A DNA stretch of 64,000 bases from Dactylorhiza incarnata (Eukaryota > Streptophyta > Magnoliopsida > Asparagales > Orchidaceae), in NCBI GenBank assembly GCA_033032865.1, contig JAWHQI010000099.1, positions 6,713,501 to 6,777,500 of the forward strand, given 5' to 3'. A program made the translations under genes and the position numbers. Positions within the stretch are counted from its first letter, which is position 1. Each line of letters begins with the position of its first letter. Under the pieces are notes generated by a model that saw only the letters and a list, made by a program, of their open reading frames with translations, had not been told where the DNA came from and did no database searches. Below, piece after piece: positions 11,364 to 23,013 of this stretch.

Positions 11364-12356
11364 CCTACAACTCAGAAATCCTCTTGATTTCCTACCTCAG
11401 GCCTATCAAGAAGCCCTACCTCAGATCTCCTCTGAAATCTTAGTACTCAAGCTGGGAGTACAACTGTACAACCTCAGGCACAAAGTCTTACACACTCAGG
11501 CACAAGGCCCTACACACTCAAAACAAATAAGTTCTTATAGAGTTTATATATGTGTTTATACAATAGAGGACAGTATAGATTAAACCTTCATCTTAGATCT
11601 TCTATTGTTGAAGCACATCAAATAATGTCTTGAAACATGGCTGAACGGCAGTAGCTTCAGGCCTTGTTTCTTCCGTTCTTCTTCTTCAGTAGATGAAGGA
11701 AGATCCACTTGTTCTTCAGGATAGAATAAGCAAGAACAAACTTATCTCAGTGATCTGCTTTCAGCTTCTGGAAGCAGATTGAGATATCCCGTGGAAGCAA
11801 TTTTTTTCAATAGAACAGTAGCATCTATTTTAGATCTTGCTGACTCTTGATTTAGTGACCTAACATCTTCTTTTATACCTCCTCTATTCTGCAACGGATC
11901 TGAGGAGTGCCCTATCACAACATGTACATAAATAGAAAATATTATCCTTGCTTTCTAGCCACTTGCGCCAAAAGCAGATCCTGTCAGGCTTTATTCAAAT
12001 ATGAATCTGTCTCAGTGGATGGGTTGAGACGAGCTCCAGTCTCAGCGGCAGAGCAGACTTTGCCTCAGTGGATTCGCTGAGACAGATTGTCTTCTCAGCA
12101 ATTTTTCTCTAAATACAGCTCAGTTGAGACAGACTCCTTCTCAGTGGCTGATCAGCTGCGTCTCAGCGGTTCAGCTGAGACAGGTTGTTGTCTCAGCAGT
12201 TTTGACAGTACAATCAGAGAATAATTCCATTGTTTGGAATGATCTTACCCTACATAGGCATGATGTAAAAGAGGGTCCATCAAATACAATATGTACTTAG
12301 AATTGAGTGTGATGCATCTTCAAATCTAGGGAATATTGAGGGCAATATTCCTAACA
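11364..12356 (-). repeat. Element X: copia LTR fragment, minus strand
   Basis: On the minus strand it starts TGTTAGGAATATTGCC at 12356. It carries an array of GTCTCAGC/GCTGAGAC words (12011-12200) and a TATAAAAG box at 11870-11877. The other end is cut by element C at 11364. The word GTCTCAGCTGAACCGCTGAG recurs downstream of pol in element K at 63.8-64.0 kb, so X is probably an LTR of the same or a related Sirevirus family. It interrupts the hAT gene at 12357. Confidence 0.65.
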
Positions 12357-14190
12357 TGCCCAATCAGACTCACTTAAATCGAACATACCTAACATAGTAT
12401 AATATTCCATAAGTAGTGATTTTTGACGAATCGCCCGTTTTAACATTGTGTAGGTCGAGTTCCATCTAATTGGCATGTCAAAGAAAGGTTTCAAATTTTT
12501 TTTACGAATTTTTTAAAATCTTGTTGCTGTTGTTTAGAATTATAAATAAATTATAATATTAAACGAATTTTATTAATACATGGTTCCATATAAGCTAAAC
12601 TATCATGTACGACTAAATTTAATACATGACAAACACAACGAGTACGAAAAAATGCACCATTTAACATAGGTTTTAAATCACGTTTTAACCACTCAATTGC
12701 GGTTGTACAACCCTGTATCTATTGAGTAGGACCCAAAGCTCGGAATAGGTAAAAAGGCAAGTAAGGGGAGTATTCACCCAAGTCGAGAAAGGGCAGAAGG
12801 GGTTCTATGCGGGTGCGACCTCTCTCGCAGGTCACTCGCAGGGTACTCACGCAGGAGTAATATGGACATAACAGCAACTGGGCGAGTGAGGGATGAGGCC
12901 TAACTCGCCCAGAGAACCAAGGACCCTGCGAGTGGCGCCCTCAAGGGCCACTCGCCCCGCAGATGCCCGGAGGCCTGGAATGCGGGAGGTTAGGCGAGAG
13001 GTACCCTCATGAACCACTCGCCCAGGGGTTTTTGGGGTGAAATTACCTAGATACCCTTCGGGGGCTGCCAATAGCCCTTCAGAACAACGGAGTTAGGCTG
13101 TTAGCAGACTAATTTGGGGTGCGGTTAGTAAAACCAAAAGGCAGTTTTATGCTATTTGCAGACCAGTCTAGAAAATCTATAAATAGACCCTTAAGGGCAC
13201 CTTGGAGGAGATCCGATCTTTTAGGCTCTCTCCCCCTATGCAAGCATTGGTGGGCTGCTAGTGCCCTCCGAGGTGCCTGGTTGAGCATTGGTTAGGGAGG
13301 GGAAGCTCTCTAAGATCTTCCGGGTGTGTGGTGGGACCTCCTCGCTACAACCATGGGTCTGTTCCTAGTTCTTCGTCCACAGTCTATAGCGTAAGTGAGG
13401 GATAAGTAGGCATGGGCTACACCCCCAGAGGGTCCGAACTCAAGAGACAGGTTGTCGGTTTCAATAGCGGTTGTATTATTTGTGGCGTTATTGAAAGAAA
13501 TACTAATAAGTTTATCTTTAATTTTAAATTCTCACAAACATTTTAATATAATTTGATAAATCGCTTGACCGGTGTGCAGGACTTCGAAACTTTCAAAACA
13601 TATTATGCGCTTATTTAGATACCAGGAAAAGGGATCGACCCAGTGACAAGTGATACAAATATATGATAATCCTAATTTTATACTACTTGTCCACACATCG
13701 CTCGTAAACTCACTCGACCCTCAAAATTTTCAAAATAATTTATTAAAGATTGTTTTGCTTCTAAATAATATTTAAGTGCATCATGCTTAATGGTGGATCG
13801 ACTTACTTGATGACATTTGGGTTGAAGCCCTTGATGTATGTACGCGGTCTCCAGCGTGTCATCATTGTGGCTGAACGACAACCCTCATCTGATGACGTTC
13901 TTCACCTGCAGCTCCCGCTGCCAACCTTGATCATATGTCCATATTTGTACGGATCCCGATAATTGCGCCTGACTGGACTCGGGAGCTTGCTTCACAATGC
14001 ACGACTTAATGTGTCGTGCGAGTGTCAAGTTGCCACTAAGGGTGAGCAGTTTTGCGCAAAGTTTGCGCTTTTCCCTGTGTTCATTGCTGACTTTGACTTT
14101 GTCGAAGTGCTCCCACATTGGAGCCATGTGTTTGTGCTCACAATTTCGTGCACCACCGATGATGACGACACCATGCTTGACGACATCGAG
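12357..14190 (-). pseudogene. Decayed hAT-family transposase (BED finger, Ac-like)
   Basis: On the minus strand the first part (about 14190-13885) has a BED-type zinc-finger pattern, WEHFDKVKV...ARHIKSC, with the first Cys of the pair lost. The second part (13881 to about 13476) has LQPKCHQVSRST, then in another frame SDVWTSS, ICITCHW and the NN-rich stretch at 13500. After the insertion (12708-13460) the gene resumes with AIEWLKRDLKPML, RCVCHVLNLVVHD and MPIRWNSTYTML, all hallmarks of hAT transposases. Frame changes and a stop break it, and it is cut at DWAC by LTR X. The C-terminal dimerisation domain is missing. hAT transposases move DNA by cut and paste in the nucleus; this copy is dead. 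Confidence 0.8.
12708..13460. mobile_element. 753-bp unclassified insertion in the hAT gene
   Basis: The hAT reading is interrupted exactly here, and a 15-bp near-repeat (TCAATTGCGGTTGTA at 12693, TCAATAGCGGTTGTA at 13461) flanks it. The insert is GC-richer than its surroundings, with CTCGCCC/GGGCGAG-rich stretches (12830-13020) and a TATAAATAG box at 13179. It could be a solo LTR with a mutated end or a DNA element with a 9- to 15-bp target duplication. Its ends (CAACCCTGT and ACAGGTTGT) are loosely inverted. It has no ORF of note. Confidence 0.5.
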
Positions 14191-14275
14191 TGAGAGAGAG
14201 AGAGAGAGTAAGAGAGAGTGAGAGAGTGAGAGAGTGTGAGAGAGAGTGAGAGAGTAAGAGAGTGAAGAGAGATAA
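14188..14275. repeat. GA-rich microsatellite
   Basis: GAGAGAGA runs with interspersed GTGAGAGAGT. A poly-G run follows at about 14290-14320. Confidence 0.9.
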
Positions 14276-14393
14276 TTGGAGGGAGAGGGGTGGGGGTGGG
14301 GGGGGGGGGGGGGGGGGTGGGGGTATAAATAGGAAATAGGAGAATAAAAAAAATTAAATAAAAAAATTAAAATTTAAAAAAATTATTAAAAAA

Positions 14394-14434
14394 AAGTGGT
14401 TGTTGCCACTTTAATAAAGTGGTAGCAACCACTT
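14394..14434. repeat. Long inverted repeat (20-bp arms)
   Basis: Arms AAGTGGTTGTTGCCACTTTA and its near reverse complement are adjacent, differing at two positions that would still allow G-U pairs in RNA. It lies in an AT-rich stretch beside the hAT remnant and may be a terminal or subterminal part of a small DNA element. Confidence 0.7.
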
Positions 14435-14494
14435 AATTACTGATGCCTCCTGCAGCAGCGCTGCCACCGAGTCATTGCTTAGTAATGACTCTAT

Positions 14495-14740
14495 AGCCGT
14501 TGGACATAAATGGGTCGGGCTTTGCCCGGGCCGGTTCCGGCCAGGGCCTAAAATCTGGGCTTTGCCCGTCCCGGGCTGGGCCAGTTTTCAGGTCAGGCAT
14601 TACCCCAAAACTAGGGCCCTACAAGGGCCCCGTACCCCGGGCAGTCCTGAGGCGGTCTTAGCCCGCCACCGGGCCTACCCGGGCTTTTGTCGGGTCGGGC
14701 CTGGGCCATCCCCTAGGCCCAGTTTTAAAGCCCACCACAA
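14495..14740. repeat. GGGCC/CCGGG-rich subterminal-like region
   Basis: Dense GGGCC, CCCGGG and CGGGC motifs on both strands sit between the hAT remnant and the 159-bp array. Plant hAT elements often have such GC-rich ends, so this may be the 5' subterminal part of the same hAT element. No ORF is supported. Confidence 0.4.
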
Positions 14741-14747
14741 ACTGCAG

Positions 14748-15360
14748 CGCGTCACAATGATGCTATTTTAGTATAGTGAGCATATGTGCCTCGAACTGAC
14801 TTCCTTCAGTTCCATTAAACTCGTTTGGTCGATACGAGTGCAATGGAACTCGTTTCATTCCAATCCGAGGTCATTTAGTGAAAGTGACCATTTTGAGTAA
14901 TGTATCGCATCACGACGATGTTATTTTAGTTTAATGAGTATGCGTGCTCAGAATTGACTTCCGTCTATTTCATTAGATTCGTATGGTCGATACGAGTGCA
15001 ACGGGACTCGTTTCGCTACAATCTGGGGTCGTTTGGAGAAACCGACTATTTTGAGTAACATTGATCGTCGCAACAACGTCATTTTAGAATATTGATTAAA
15101 TGAGCTCCGAATTGACTTTCATCAGTTCCGTTAGACTTGTATGGTCGATACGAGTGCAACGGGACTCATTTAGTTGCAATCAAAGGTTGTTTGGAGAAAA
15201 TGACTATTTTGAGTAACATCGAGCGTCGCAACAACGCCACTTTAGAATATTGAGTAAACGAGCTCTGAATTGAAGTCTGTCAGTTGTATTAGACTCATAT
15301 GGTCGATATGAGTGCAACTAAATTCGTTTCACTCAATTCTGACGTCGTTTAGTCAAGTAA
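14748..15360. repeat. Four-copy tandem array, about 157-159-bp unit
   Basis: Units begin near 14748, 14907, 15063 and 15222. Each holds TGGTCGATACGAGTGCAA, AACTGACTTCC-like and GACTATTTTGAGTAA-like segments, diverged by 10-20% by eye. It is followed at 15798 by a TATA box, so it is probably an upstream repeat array of a Ty3-type LTR. A small satellite is the alternative. Confidence 0.75.
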
Positions 15361-15797
15361 ATAAAAATATTGCCCTTGACCCATATACCCATTTGTAGTT
15401 GAGTTTGGTCAACCCTCGTCAAAAGAGTAGTTTTCATGTATTTTAAGGACCCACTTATGCCCACTCATCAACTCCACCCACCAAACCCAAAACCATAATC
15501 CCCATGCTTATATCAGATTGGTTAATCAACATGCTTTATTCCCTAGGCATATGGAAGGTTAGGATCAAGGCTAACCCAATCTTATCCAACACCCCCACCT
15601 CCACCACCACTATTTCCCCACTCAAACCAACAAGCATAATCCAAGAGATGATCTCTGATTGGATAATCCAAGCAAGTACACTCCACCATTCAATGATTGC
15701 CAGCTGCCCCCCTCCCACCACCACCATGGTTGGTCCAACCATGGAGTTTTCTTGGCTGATAAGGAAGAAGGGAAAGAGAGGGAGCTCTCGGGTTGGC

Positions 15798-15805
15798 TAT
15801 AAATT
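15798..15805 (+). promoter_or_regulatory. TATA-like box
   Basis: CTATAAATT lies 440 bp after the 159-bp array and 34 bp before the 690-bp duplication, as expected for an LTR promoter on the + strand. Confidence 0.4.
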
Positions 15806-15831
15806 GAGCCCCAACCCTTGCTTAAATAAGG

Positions 15832-17202
15832 AGAACCACCTCCAGGAGCATCCCCTTTAGAAATGAAACCAACATGATCTTGTCGGCGCCAGAGAAAACA
15901 ATCAAAGTTCCACCGCCACCTTCGTCACCTTCCTCCCCTACAATGCATGGAGAGATCTCATGGCCTCTTAGCCCTATGGAGAGTCATTCCTCGCCAGAGA
16001 GGCAACTGAGACCCTCTCCGGGAGGATTTAAGTCTGCGGCACCGCCGGAGAGCAGAGCTCCGGCGGTGCTCGAGAGCTAAGGCTCAGTGGAACTTCCTCC
16101 CAGCGTCCGGCACCTGCACCAGGCCGCCGGACCACCGCTAGGAGGTGCTCCTGCCTCTGACGAGCTGGCCAAAGGTGGTGGCATGCCGGTCCGATGGCCG
16201 ACCGGCGATGGAGGGAGCCTGAAAGCTCCCAGCCACTGCAACCTACAGCCATCGTTGGATCTCCTCCAAGAGATCCAATGATCCAAATTATCTTAAATTC
16301 GACAAAGTGATCATTGGCCCCACAGCGGATCTGCTGTTGATCCGCTGTGGAGCCACGGAACAGATCCTATGCGGCTCTATCTCAGCCGACAGAGCCACGT
16401 TAAGATCTGTGCATCTCGGTTTGCATATAGCAGATTTGAGTCTTTGCTTTTCTAAGCCCAAACCAGCACCCATATCAGAAAACTTCAAACATGGAAGTTA
16501 TAGGTACTGACAAGAACCACCTCCAAGAGCATCCCCTTCAGAAATGAAACCAGCCATAATGGTTTGAGATCTCATCGGTGCCGGAGAAGATAACCAAAGT
16601 TCCACCGCCACCTTCGTCACCTTCCTCCCCTACCACGCATGGAGAGCTCCCAGGGCCTCTGATCTGTGAGGAGAGTCATTCGTCACCAGAGAGGCAACAG
16701 GGACCCTCTCCAGGAGGATTTAAGGCGGCGGACCCGTCGGAGAGCAGAGCTACGGCGGTGCCCGAGAGCTAAGGCTCTGTGGAACTCCCTCCTGGCGGCC
16801 GACGGCGGTGCCAGGCTGCCGAACCACTGCCAGGAGGTGCTCCTGCCTCTGGCGAGCCGGCCGGAGGTGGTGGCACGCCAGTTTGATGGCTAGGTGGCGG
16901 TGGAGGGAGCCCGAAATCTCCTAGCCACCGTAAACCTACAACCGTCGTTGGATCTCCTCCTGGAGATGCAACGATCCATATTATCTTAAATTCAGAAAAG
17001 TGATCATTAGCCCGGCAGCGGATCTGCTGCTGATCGCTGTGGAGCCACAGGACAGATCCTGTGCGGCTCGATCTCAGCCGACAGAGCCACGTTAAGATCT
17101 GTGCAGCTCGGTTTGCATATAGTAGATTTGAGTCTTTATTTTTCTAAGCCCAAACCATCACCCAAATCAGAAAACTTTAAACATAGACGTTGTAGGTACC
17201 TT
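15832..17202. repeat. Tandem duplication, two copies of about 680-690 bp
   Basis: Copy 1 (15832-16511) and copy 2 (16512-17202) both start AGAACCACCTCCA and share the GTTCCACCGCCACCTTCGTC, GATCTGCTG and AGAGCCACGTTAAGATCTG segments. A third start (CAAGATCCACCTACA) follows copy 2. They are GC-rich with short open frames that do not stay in register between copies, so I do not call a gene. This is probably leader sequence of a large LTR. Confidence 0.75.
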
Positions 17203-18370
17203 CAAGATCCACCTACAGAATATTTTTGAGAATTTTCTGATAACAGTAGGTATTTTTAGTGTTTAAAAAAAGGGGTAAAATACCCGTTTTTAATTTAACA
17301 TAAGGCCTTATTTTTTAGAGAAAATTCCAAAATAATTAAGGTAGATCTGTAACACTGATCTACAACCACTGTAAAGATTTGGTTATTTTTAGAGGAGATT
17401 TACAATTTTTAGATGGTTAAAACCTCTGTTTTTAATTATTAAAGAATTAGCCACTCCTTTAGAATGTCTCCAAATATTATGGGAAGTATGAGGGGCCTAA
17501 TCTCATCCTCTGGAAAAGTTTGGGAAATTTTAAAGTATCCCTGCTAGATTTATGAATTTATTTAGAGGCTATGGGTGGCTAAATAAATTAGCAAGCTCTA
17601 TGGAATTCTCAAAAAGCACTGAAAAATTTATGGTAGCACTTAAGGGTGTTATAAGCCCGTGATAAAAGTTGGATGATTTTTGTGCATGGTTTACTATTTT
17701 AATGATTTTAAAATAGGATAATAACTCTAATCATTGGGGAAAATTGGCTAAATACTTCATTAGAGGTTAATACTTAATTCAGTATGTCTTGAGAAGATTA
17801 TGGGGAGTTACTCATGGTAACCATATTATATGGTTTTAATTTATAATATTCTAGTCGTATCGGGTATTTTTTTAAGGAATTATTAAAAGTAAAGCCTTCG
17901 TAGTTAATTTAAAAAAATAATAGCTCGGACAAACCACTTATCTCTAAAGAGGATTATAATTGATAATTCAAGATAAGAAAATGGAAACTTAAATGGTAAT
18001 CGGGTTCGAACGACATGAAACCCGATGGATCACAAATTCATCTTAATGTTAATTCAGCTACGACGAATATAGAATGTGCCTCCTTGGAACGGAGATGCCT
18101 CCTTGGAATATAGATGCCTTCTTGGAATGGAGATACCTTCTTAGAATGGAGACGCCTCCTCAGAATGGAGAAGAGAATTGAGCTTGCCTCCTTGGAACGG
18201 GCAGGAACTGCAGTTACTGTAATTTGAATTGCTCCTTATTCTATTCTTCTTAATTCAGTATTTCAATAACTGCACTTCATTTCGGTATTTCAATTACCGC
18301 TTTTTCAGTTTAGTATTTGATTACTGCACTCTGCTTCATTGTTTAGTTACTGTACTTTATTTTAGTATTG
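17203..18370. other. No gene seen; AT-rich repeat-derived stretch
   Basis: There are no supported ORFs. Short tandem GCCTCCTTGGAA(C/T)GGAGAT units lie at about 18077-18195. It is probably part of the same large LTR or leader as the arrays on each side. Confidence 0.5.
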
Positions 18371-18995
18371 CCTATAATTTAGAGTTGATGTGAAGATGGG
18401 ACGTTCCTTCAGGGTCAACCCTAAATAATGCTGAATTGGCCGCCTCTCTTGGAGTAGAGCAGACATATCGATGTTTTAGCTTTTAATTCATTATTTCCTG
18501 TAATTTAGAGTTGACGTGAAGATGGGACGTTCCTTCAGGGTCAACCATAATAGTGTCGAACTGGCCTCCGCTCTTAGAGCAGAGCAGACATTTCAATGTT
18601 TTGGTTTTGTTTCAGTATTTGATTACTGCACTTTACTTCAGTGTTCAGTTATTGTACTATATTTCAGTATTGCCTATAATTTAGAGTTGACGTGAAGATG
18701 GGACATTCCTTTAGGGTAAACCCTAAATAGTGTCGAACTAGTCGTAGCTCTTGAAGCAGAGCAGACAGATCAATGTTTTGGTTTTGTTTCAGTATTTTGA
18801 TTACTGCACTCTACTTCAGTGTTCAGTTACTATACTGTATTTCAGTATTGCCTATAATTTAGAGTTGACGTGAAGATGAGATACTCCTTCAGGGTTAGCT
18901 CTAAATAGTGTCGAATTGGACGCCTCTCTTGAAGCAGAGCGGACAGATCGATGTTTTGGTTTTATTTCAGTATTGACTATAATTTAGATTTGACG
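18371..18995. repeat. Tandem array with 125- and 177-bp steps
   Basis: Copies of CCTATAATTTAGAGTTGACG start near 18371, 18497, 18673, 18851 and (diverged) 18976. Each is followed by GATGGGACGTTCCTTCAGGG and a TTTCAGTATT(GATTACTGCAC) spacer whose repeat number varies, giving two unit lengths. Confidence 0.75.
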
Positions 18996-19580
18996 AGAAT
19001 ATATCGTGCCTTCGAGAAATATTCCTACGGGAATATATTGTGCCTTCGAGAAATATTTCTATGGGAATATATAGTGTCTTCAAGAAATATTCCTACGAGA
19101 ATATATTGTGTTTTCGAGAAATATTCTTACGAATATATTGTGCCTCCGAGAAATACCTTCTTACAAATATATTGTGCCCCTGAGAAATTTTTGTACAAGA
19201 ATATATTGTGTCTTCGAGAAATATTCCTACGGAAATATATTGTGCCTTCGAGAAATATTCTTACGAGTATATTGTGCCTCCGAGAAATATTCCTACTGAA
19301 ATATATTGTGCCTTCGAGAAATATTCCTACGGGAATATATGGTGCATTTGAGAAATACTCATACGGGAATATATTGTGCCTTTGCGAAATATTCATACAG
19401 GAATATATTGTGCCTTCGAGAAATATTCTTACGAGTATATTGGGACTCCGAGAAATATTCCTATAGGAATATATTGTGCCTCCGAGAAATATTCCTACAG
19501 GAATATATGGTGCCTTCGAGAAATATTCTTACGAATACCTTGTGCCTTCAAGAAATATTCCTAGGGAATATATCGTGCTT
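18996..19580. repeat. 36-bp minisatellite, about 16 copies, palindromic unit
   Basis: The unit is GTGCCTTCGAGAAATATTCC followed by TACGGGAATATATT. Each unit contains the inverted pair ATATTCC-TACG-GGAATAT. The array has no stops in several frames, which produces long but spurious ORFs. Confidence 0.85.
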
Positions 19581-19923
19581 TCGAGAATATTGTACATTGG
19601 GGAGAAAATCAGATGGCTGATGAGTTATACTCTGAGGAAACCCACATGAAGGACGGTCTGGGAAGACAACCCATGTGAAACTAATAGAACTACGTGGGTC
19701 TGAGACCGTATGCAGGATAATACATAGTACGTTGGCGGTGGTCGCAGTAAGGCTGTCATGACCCAATAATAGTCCAGATATTTTCTCCCCATAAATGTTA
19801 TATTATGCTTAATGTTAATAGAAATTAGATTTTATTCATGATTCTAATATCTCGTCCTTAGCACAGGTAATAGATACGGGGGAGAGACAGTACCCAAGTG
19901 TGGAGGAAGCCACGGAGCAGGCC
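19581..19923. other. No gene seen; left flank of element H insertion
   Basis: Unassigned sequence that was continuous with 55274 onward before element H inserted. The last five bases (AGGCC) are the left copy of the target duplication of H. Confidence 0.6.
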
Positions 19924-21168
19924 TGAAAGTATCTAGTTGCTACCTAAATCACCTTGAGGTGAGAGAATAGGTGATTTCTAGGGATTTTAAAGCGGAAATA
20001 AAATCTAAAAAGATAAGCACAAAAAAAAACAAAGAGCACACACAAACACATAGATTTTATAGTGGTTCCTTGAAAGAGATTCTACTTCTTCAAATCTGAG
20101 AAAATAGATCTTCTTCCTTGAAAGAGATGAAAGCTTGAATTTGAATGGGGAAGAAGAAATCCTTTGATTTGAATGATTGGATCTGAATACTTGTCGACAC
20201 AACAAGATCTAGAAATCACTTGAATGAATCTGAATGCAGTGATCTTGTTGAATAGAATCTTGATGAAGAATTGTGCAGAGAACTTGTCGGCGGCAGAAAA
20301 TCTTCTTTGCGTGAATGAGAAAATGGCCAACAGAACTTGCGATGTTTCTTTTTTTAAAAAAATAGCATGATTAGGGTTTTCTAAATGTCCATTAAGTATT
20401 TATTAGACCTCCTCAAACGGCTATAAGCGAGTTTTAAGGAACAAGCTCCATGTGTACTGTATATGGAAGAAAAACCCTAAAAGGAAAAACTGCATCGAAT
20501 AGAAGAAAATGCGCTCTGTCATCATTCGTCGAATGGACTCGTGGAATAAAGGATTACTCGATGAATTCATATTATGACTCGATGAATTTGACTTAGAAAA
20601 TGCGCTGATATGGGAGGAAAGAAATCTAAGTCCACTCGAGGATTTCACGAGAGTACTAGATGAATTCCTCGAGTGTTCACGAGAAATCAGCACACCACTC
20701 GATGAATTCGTCGAGTGTTCTCGAGTGAACAAACTTTTACTCAACGAAAAATACTTGTCAATTTTTCTGAGACCTCTCGAGTAAATTCGACGAATAGCTA
20801 AGTCTTCACGAGTTGTTTCGACAAATTCACTTAGATTCTTCGAGACCACTCGACGAAAAAGACTTAAACTATTTTCTTCCACTTCTGAATTCAGCAACCA
20901 CTTCAACTTGTCTTCTCCATAGTGTTTGAATATAAAGTACATCCCAATAGAGAGATTTCACATGAGTCAACACCTTGGTCTACACAATGAGGGATTACAT
21001 TGCATAGGCTTGTGTGTATGACTCATTGAACCCTGACATTGGTTTGTACTTAGCAATTAAAGTCCTGCAAACACACAACTAAGATACCTCATTGAATACA
21101 ATATCAATTCATCTTAGTTCAAGGGACACTTATTCAAATTAAGATTATTGTGGCTACAATACCCAACA
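19924..21168 (-). repeat. Element H 3' LTR (1245 bp)
   Basis: It matches the 5' LTR at both ends (TGAAAGTATCTAG at 19924 and TGTTGGGTATTGTAGCC on the minus strand at 21168). It lacks about 350 bp present in the 5' LTR near 52090-52430. It contains the word array of CTCGACGAATTCGTCGAG type at 20525-20880. Confidence 0.85.
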
Positions 21169-21182
21169 ATCTCCCCCTATTT
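21169..21182 (-). other. Polypurine tract of element H
   Basis: AAATAGGGGGAGAT (minus strand) directly precedes the 3' LTR. Confidence 0.8.
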
Positions 21183-23013
21183 GAAGAAGTCAGAACCCTA
21201 TCTACTAAGGTGAATTGCACAAATAATAATCATAAACATAAACAAAGAGCATGACATAAAGAAGTAAACAATATGAATTGAAATAGCAAAGCATTAATAT
21301 ATATATACATATGTTTTTGGGATTTCAACAAAGTCACAACACATATCTAAGGCATTTTAACCTTCCCTTCCTTGCTCTTCTTCATCTGCCTGACAAAATA
21401 TGCTTTGGGCTTTGGGTAGTATCTTGAAGGAGGTGGAGAAGCATGTGGATTGTTATATCCATGATCTCTGAAATGAATCTTTCTTTTCAGCTGAGATGCC
21501 TTGTGCTTATTAATCTCTTCTTGACTATAATACTTCTGAGGTTCTTCATTTGAAATATCAACTAGCTTGTATGTGTCCAAGATGATTGATTTAGAAATTG
21601 GACTCCATACTTCAGTGTATTCTCTTCTCTCTGCCAATGGCTCTCTGAACTCTATGCTCCTGATCCTCTCCTTTCAGAAGGATCTAGCCTTCTTGCAAAA
21701 GATCCTTCACCATATTTCCTTTTCTTAATAACAGGCTCTGATGATTCAAGAATATCTTCTGGGTCAGACCAAACCTGGGTATGCTGCACTGGAGGAATAG
21801 GAGCTATGAATTCAAATACTTGCTCAGGAAAAGTTTGATCTTGAGATCTGCCCATCAAACTTTCATAGAGCCATTGGAAACTCTGGTGATTAAAGGCATT
21901 AGCTTCATAAAACTTACTCTCAGCTTCTTTGCTCAAGTCATGCATTTGACATAAATTTTCTCCTCCCCCTTTCTGACTTCTTCAGTTAGTGTTTGGATGA
22001 ACTCTTCCTTGAAGCTTGATAAATCTTCAATAACTTGATCTCTTCCCTTGCTGAAAGATTGATCCTTGACCTTCTATTAGAGCCTTGGAATTATCATACA
22101 CATGCTTAATCCTTCATTAGTAAAACTTACTGCCTTTACACCATTTGTAAAGTAGTTATCCAGATCTTCTTTCATTGTAGATACAATGTACTTTACCTCT
22201 ACTAGGCCATTATTTAAATCTGTTTCAACCTCTTTAACTTTGTCAAAAACCTGCTTCATTGAAAATTCAAAGTACTCTGCTTGAGTCTTGAGCAGGGCCT
22301 CAATAGATTGTAGCAAATCTGAATTGGAGGTTGAAGCAACTGGAGTAGGAGAACTCTGAACAGGAAGTGTGCCTTGGTTTTCATCAATAAACATAAGCTC
22401 TTCAGACTGAGCTCCCCTAGAGAGGGCACATTCAGATCCACTACATTTTCCTGAGCAGGAGGTGCAGATTGCACATCCTCTCCTGTATCCTTCTTTGACA
22501 GAATTTCTTTAGCGTGGACTTGACTGTCCTTTATCTTAGGCTCCCCCTCAAACATTGCAGGGGACTTTTCTTGAACTGGAGGAACAACATCAACACTAAG
22601 AACTCCACCAGATGTGGATTCTATCTCTTTAGGCACATCTTCTTCACTAGAATGGTGAGCACTTTCTTTCTCAACAAGATAACTTGCCTGGACTGGCTCT
22701 GTATCAGGTTTATCACCACCATCATCACCATTATCATCATTATCATCATTAGCATCAGCATTGACATCATCACCTTCATCATCAGCAAAATCATCAACAA
22801 CATCAACAACTTTCTCATTTTCAGAATCATCGAGAGTTATCCTTTATGGCTCCCTTGCAGGAAGATCAAGTATCTTCCTTGAATACTGCCCAGGGACCAG
22901 ATTATCATTTTTTCTCAATATTGGCAATAAAAGCAGAAAACTGACTTTGAAGAGTTAGATGGGCTGGCAGAGCTGGAGAGGGCTATATCTGAGCTGGCAG
23001 AGATGGAGCCTTG

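Noticed and set aside
15504..16893. Several 60-120-codon frames in the GC-rich duplicated region
   Set aside because: They overlap on both strands, are not kept in register between the two 690-bp copies, and have no recognisable motif.
18951..19620. Long open frames (up to 171 codons) with repeated REIFL/EKYSY segments
   Set aside because: They result from the 36-bp minisatellite, whose length is a multiple of three and lacks stops in several frames. No start context or homology.
22621..22830. ORF of Met/Leu repeats on the minus strand and Ile-rich frame on the plus strand
   Set aside because: These are shadow frames of the Asp/Asn-rich GAT repeat in the H extra ORF.
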